A stretch of 15,281 nucleotides of DNA from DTBU01 sp964568845 (lineage in GTDB: Archaea; Thermoproteota; CALKCG01; B24): assembly GCA_964568845.1 (NCBI GenBank), contig CAZMSC010000033.1:1-15281 (forward strand). Direction: 5' to 3'. The notes under the pieces are model-generated. The model searched no databases. It was not told the origin of the DNA and worked only from the letters and a program-made list of their open reading frames with translations. This document shows, piece by piece, positions 13,786-15,281 of this stretch (positions are counted from its first letter, which is position 1; every line of letters begins with the position of its first letter). The position numbers were made by a program, and so were the translations under genes.

Positions 13786-14103
13786 ATGGAGTGTATATAT
13801 GCAACCCTCCTCCTCCATCATGCTGGGCAGAAGATAAACGAGGAAAATATAAGAAAGGTTTTGAAAGCAGCTAATATAGAGCCCGAAGAAGTTAAAATAA
13901 AGGCTCTTATCGCCGCGCTTTCAGAGATAAACCTTGAAGAAGTGTTAAAAGGTGTCGCAGCCATGCCTACAATGCCCGTTGCAGTAGCACCTACGGCTGA
14001 AGCCGCAGTAGAAAAGAAGGAGGAGAAGAGAGAGAAGGAGGAGAAGGCTGAAGAGAAGAAGGAAGAAGAGGCTTTAGAGGGCTTGAGTACGCTATTCGGA
14101 TGA
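13786..14103 (+). CDS. rpl12: 50S ribosomal protein L12 (P1-type stalk protein)
   Basis: Forms the dimers of the lateral stalk that recruit and activate translation GTPases. 105 aa, typical. The N-terminal dimerisation and L10-binding domain (1-60) opens MECIYATLLLHHAGQKINEENIRKVLKAA. An Ala/Pro/Val-rich hinge (about 62-75) and a Lys/Glu-rich linker follow, ending with EEALEGLSTLFG, almost the same tail as L10. The start is ATG at 13786, 9 bases after GGAGGT (13771-13776). It lies 25 nt after L10 and is the last gene of the stalk operon. Its final 12 nt overlap the convergent Rnp4 gene. Confidence 0.95.
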   Translation: MECIYATLLLHHAGQKINEENIRKVLKAANIEPEEVKIKALIAALSEINLEEVLKGVAAMPTMPVAVAPTAEAAVEKKEEKREKEEKAEEKKEEEALEGLSTLFG

Positions 14104-14427
14104 TGGAGAAGCCCTGCCCATCCGTCTTTTTTCAACAGGCACTCTAACTATCTGTCCACATCTTAGACATGTGAACGCTATATGTTTAACTCCTCCAGAC
14201 TTAACTCTAACCCTTAACGTACAACCGGGATGTATAAACTGTTTACAGCCCCTACATACGAGTCTTCTATATTTACGTGGTATTCTAACGCGCGTCTTCA
14301 TGCCTATGCGACGTGCCAATTCAACATATCTCTGGGCGAGTTTAGGCTCTTTTTCATGGATTTGAATAGCCTTCTCAAATAGAATCTCCATACGCTCTTT
14401 GGCTATCCGCCTGGTATTGTTCTTCAT
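14092..14427 (-). CDS. rnp4: Ribonuclease P protein component 4 (Rpr2/Rpp21 type)
   Basis: Protein subunit of archaeal RNase P, which removes the 5' leader from pre-tRNA; it pairs with Rpp29. 111 aa. The N-terminal helical part is ERMEILFEKAIQIHEKEPKLAQRYVELARRIGMKTRVRIPRKYRR. A zinc ribbon follows with CRGC (C58, C61) and CLRC (C87, C90). The start is ATG at 14427. A TATA-like box on the minus strand at 14461-14470 predicts a short leader of about 12 nt. It converges on L12 with a 12-nt overlap and is divergent from Nep1. In many archaea this gene lies beside the S19e cluster. Confidence 0.93.
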   Translation of the reverse strand: MKNNTRRIAKERMEILFEKAIQIHEKEPKLAQRYVELARRIGMKTRVRIPRKYRRLVCRGCKQFIHPGCTLRVRVKSGGVKHIAFTCLRCGQIVRVPVEKRRMGRASPSSE

Positions 14428-14460
14428 TGTTCCGCCTTAAATTCAGCTTAGTAAATGTGA

Positions 14461-14470
14461 TTATAAAGTA
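14461..14470 (-). promoter_or_regulatory. TATA-like box of Rnp4
   Basis: TACTTTATAA on the minus strand, centred about 38 nt upstream of the ATG at 14427. It shares the 101-nt divergent region with the Nep1 promoter. Confidence 0.4.
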
Positions 14471-14492
14471 TTTTACAGTTGTATTTTCACAT

Positions 14493-14508
14493 GGAAAACT
14501 TTAAAAAG
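14493..14508 (+). promoter_or_regulatory. Strong BRE/TATA promoter of Nep1
   Basis: GGAAAACTTTAAAAAG is the clearest promoter in the window. The centre of CTTTAAAA is about 26 nt before the GTG at 14529, so the mRNA should be leaderless. Confidence 0.65.
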
Positions 14509-14528
14509 TCCATTATCTAGCTTAAGAT

Positions 14529-15218
14529 GTGCATTTGGCTAAGTTGATACTAGTGCTAGCTGAATCTGCTTTAGAGACGGTGCCTGAAGCTTTATGGGGG
14601 CATCCTGAAGTAAGACGTGACGCTCGTGAAAGGGGTTTAAGTCCAAGTGAGGTTCTCCTAGATAGATCTTACCACCACAGGGCTATGAAATGTTTGAAGG
14701 ATGCTTATAAACGTGGTAGACCCGATATAGTACATTTCTCCCTTCTAAATGCTTTAGAAACTCCCTTATGCGAGAAGGGGTTTCTAAGAGTTTACGTTCA
14801 CACGGTTCAGGACTTGATTTTAGAATTTGACCCCAGTGTTAGATTACCACGCAACTACATGCGGTTTAAAGGGTTAATGGAGCAACTTTTCAAAGTAGGA
14901 AGGGTTCCACCCGAAGGTAAAGCACTGATAGTTCTTCGGAAGGGTTCATTAGCCGATTTAAGAAGTGAGCTTAAGCCAGACATGGTGATAGGTTTTTCTA
15001 GTGGGGGTTCTCTAAAACCATTACATACCATAACCTCTGGCTTGAGTTATTTGAAAAGCGTAATGATGGTTATCGGCTGCTTTCCCCATGGAGAATTTAA
15101 AGAGGAGAACATGAATCTATTCGACTCTTGTTATGCAATATACCCTAAGTCTTTAAATGCTTGGGTTGTAGTAGCTAGACTTATTTATGAAGTCGAGAAG
15201 AGCATTGGCTTAAGTTGA
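14529..15218 (+). CDS. nep1: rRNA pseudouridine N1-methyltransferase Nep1 (Emg1)
   Basis: SPOUT-class methyltransferase that modifies a pseudouridine of small-subunit rRNA and helps 30S assembly. 229 aa, normal length. Features are LAKLILVLAESALETVPE at the N-terminus, RSYHHRAMKCL and RGRPDIVHFSLLNALETPL in the core, LRVYVHTVQDLILEFDPSVRLPRNYMRFKGLMEQLF in the middle, and the cofactor-side loops VIGFSSGG and VIGCFPHGEF near the C-terminus. The start is GTG at 14529, placed about 26 nt after a strong TATA box and so probably read leaderless. It is divergent from Rnp4, and a strong hairpin follows its stop. Confidence 0.93.
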   Translation: MHLAKLILVLAESALETVPEALWGHPEVRRDARERGLSPSEVLLDRSYHHRAMKCLKDAYKRGRPDIVHFSLLNALETPLCEKGFLRVYVHTVQDLILEFDPSVRLPRNYMRFKGLMEQLFKVGRVPPEGKALIVLRKGSLADLRSELKPDMVIGFSSGGSLKPLHTITSGLSYLKSVMMVIGCFPHGEFKEENMNLFDSCYAIYPKSLNAWVVVARLIYEVEKSIGLS

Positions 15219-15233
15219 TGAAAATTGGGTTCT

Positions 15234-15267
15234 GAGCTATGTAGTCTTAAATAGACTTACATAGCTC
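15234..15267 (+). terminator. Strong hairpin after Nep1
   Basis: Arms GAGCTATGTA and TACATAGCTC pair perfectly (10 bp). An inner GTCT/AGAC stem (4 bp) follows after a single bulged T, with loop TAAAT. It begins 16 nt after the Nep1 stop. There is no T-run after it, so it is not a classic terminator. An mRNA 3' stabiliser, a regulator site or the end of a mobile element beyond the window are alternatives. Confidence 0.45.
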
Positions 15268-15281
15268 TTGGGATTCAAAAG

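Noticed and set aside
13818..14135. 105-residue minus-strand frame opposite L12
   Set aside because: A shadow of the Lys/Glu-rich L12 linker, giving runs of Ser and Phe with no family resemblance.
1..15281. CRISPR arrays, insertion sequences, rRNA genes
   Set aside because: No regularly spaced repeats, transposase motifs or rRNA signatures were seen anywhere in the window.

Overview
The window is archaeal chromosomal DNA. It carries archaeal/eukaryotic-type ribosomal proteins (S19e, L39e, L31e, LX/L18a, P0-type L10, P1-type L12), aIF6, PDCD5, prefoldin alpha, SecE, Spt5/NusG, RNase P protein Rnp4, Nep1 and archaeal D-aminoacyl-tRNA deacylase. Promoters look like BRE+TATA boxes, and TTG and GTG starts are very common. 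The gene set suggests a TACK-type archaeon; LX argues against a typical Nitrososphaeria/Thaumarchaeota member. The lineage is inference only.

Layout. 1-2491: a glycoside hydrolase (GH30-like) and an NAD-dependent malate dehydrogenase, both on +. 2560-4889: the first half of the archaeal translation cluster, S19e-PDCD5-L39e-L31e-aIF6-LX, all on +. 4864-7646: an accessory insertion made of a Gfo/Idh/MocA oxidoreductase (-), an EamA-type transporter (+) and a 433-nt gene-free stretch with hairpins and short repeats. 7665-9000: the cluster resumes with prefoldin alpha and the SRP receptor FtsY. 9058-10812: argF (ornithine carbamoyltransferase) and dtdA. 10929-14103: SecE-NusG/Spt5-L11-L1-L10-L12. 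14092-14427: Rnp4 on -, converging on L12. 14529-15218: Nep1 on +, divergent from Rnp4. A strong hairpin lies just after Nep1 at the window edge.

How it works together. Most of the window serves ribosome production and protein export: 30S/50S proteins, 60S-type anti-association (aIF6), pre-rRNA methylation (Nep1), tRNA processing (Rnp4), D-amino-acid proofreading (DtdA), transcription elongation (Spt5), co-translational targeting (FtsY, SecE) and folding (prefoldin). The metabolic genes (GH, MDH, oxidoreductase, transporter, argF) sit between or beside these blocks.

No obviously new multigene system is visible. The best leads are L11, whose conserved N-terminus and Shine-Dalgarno place its start on a TTA codon; the structured gene-free stretch at 7214-7646; and the terminal hairpin at 15234-15267. 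Several gene starts (GH, S19e, prefoldin) are moved downstream here because the promoter or SD falls inside the longer reading frame.
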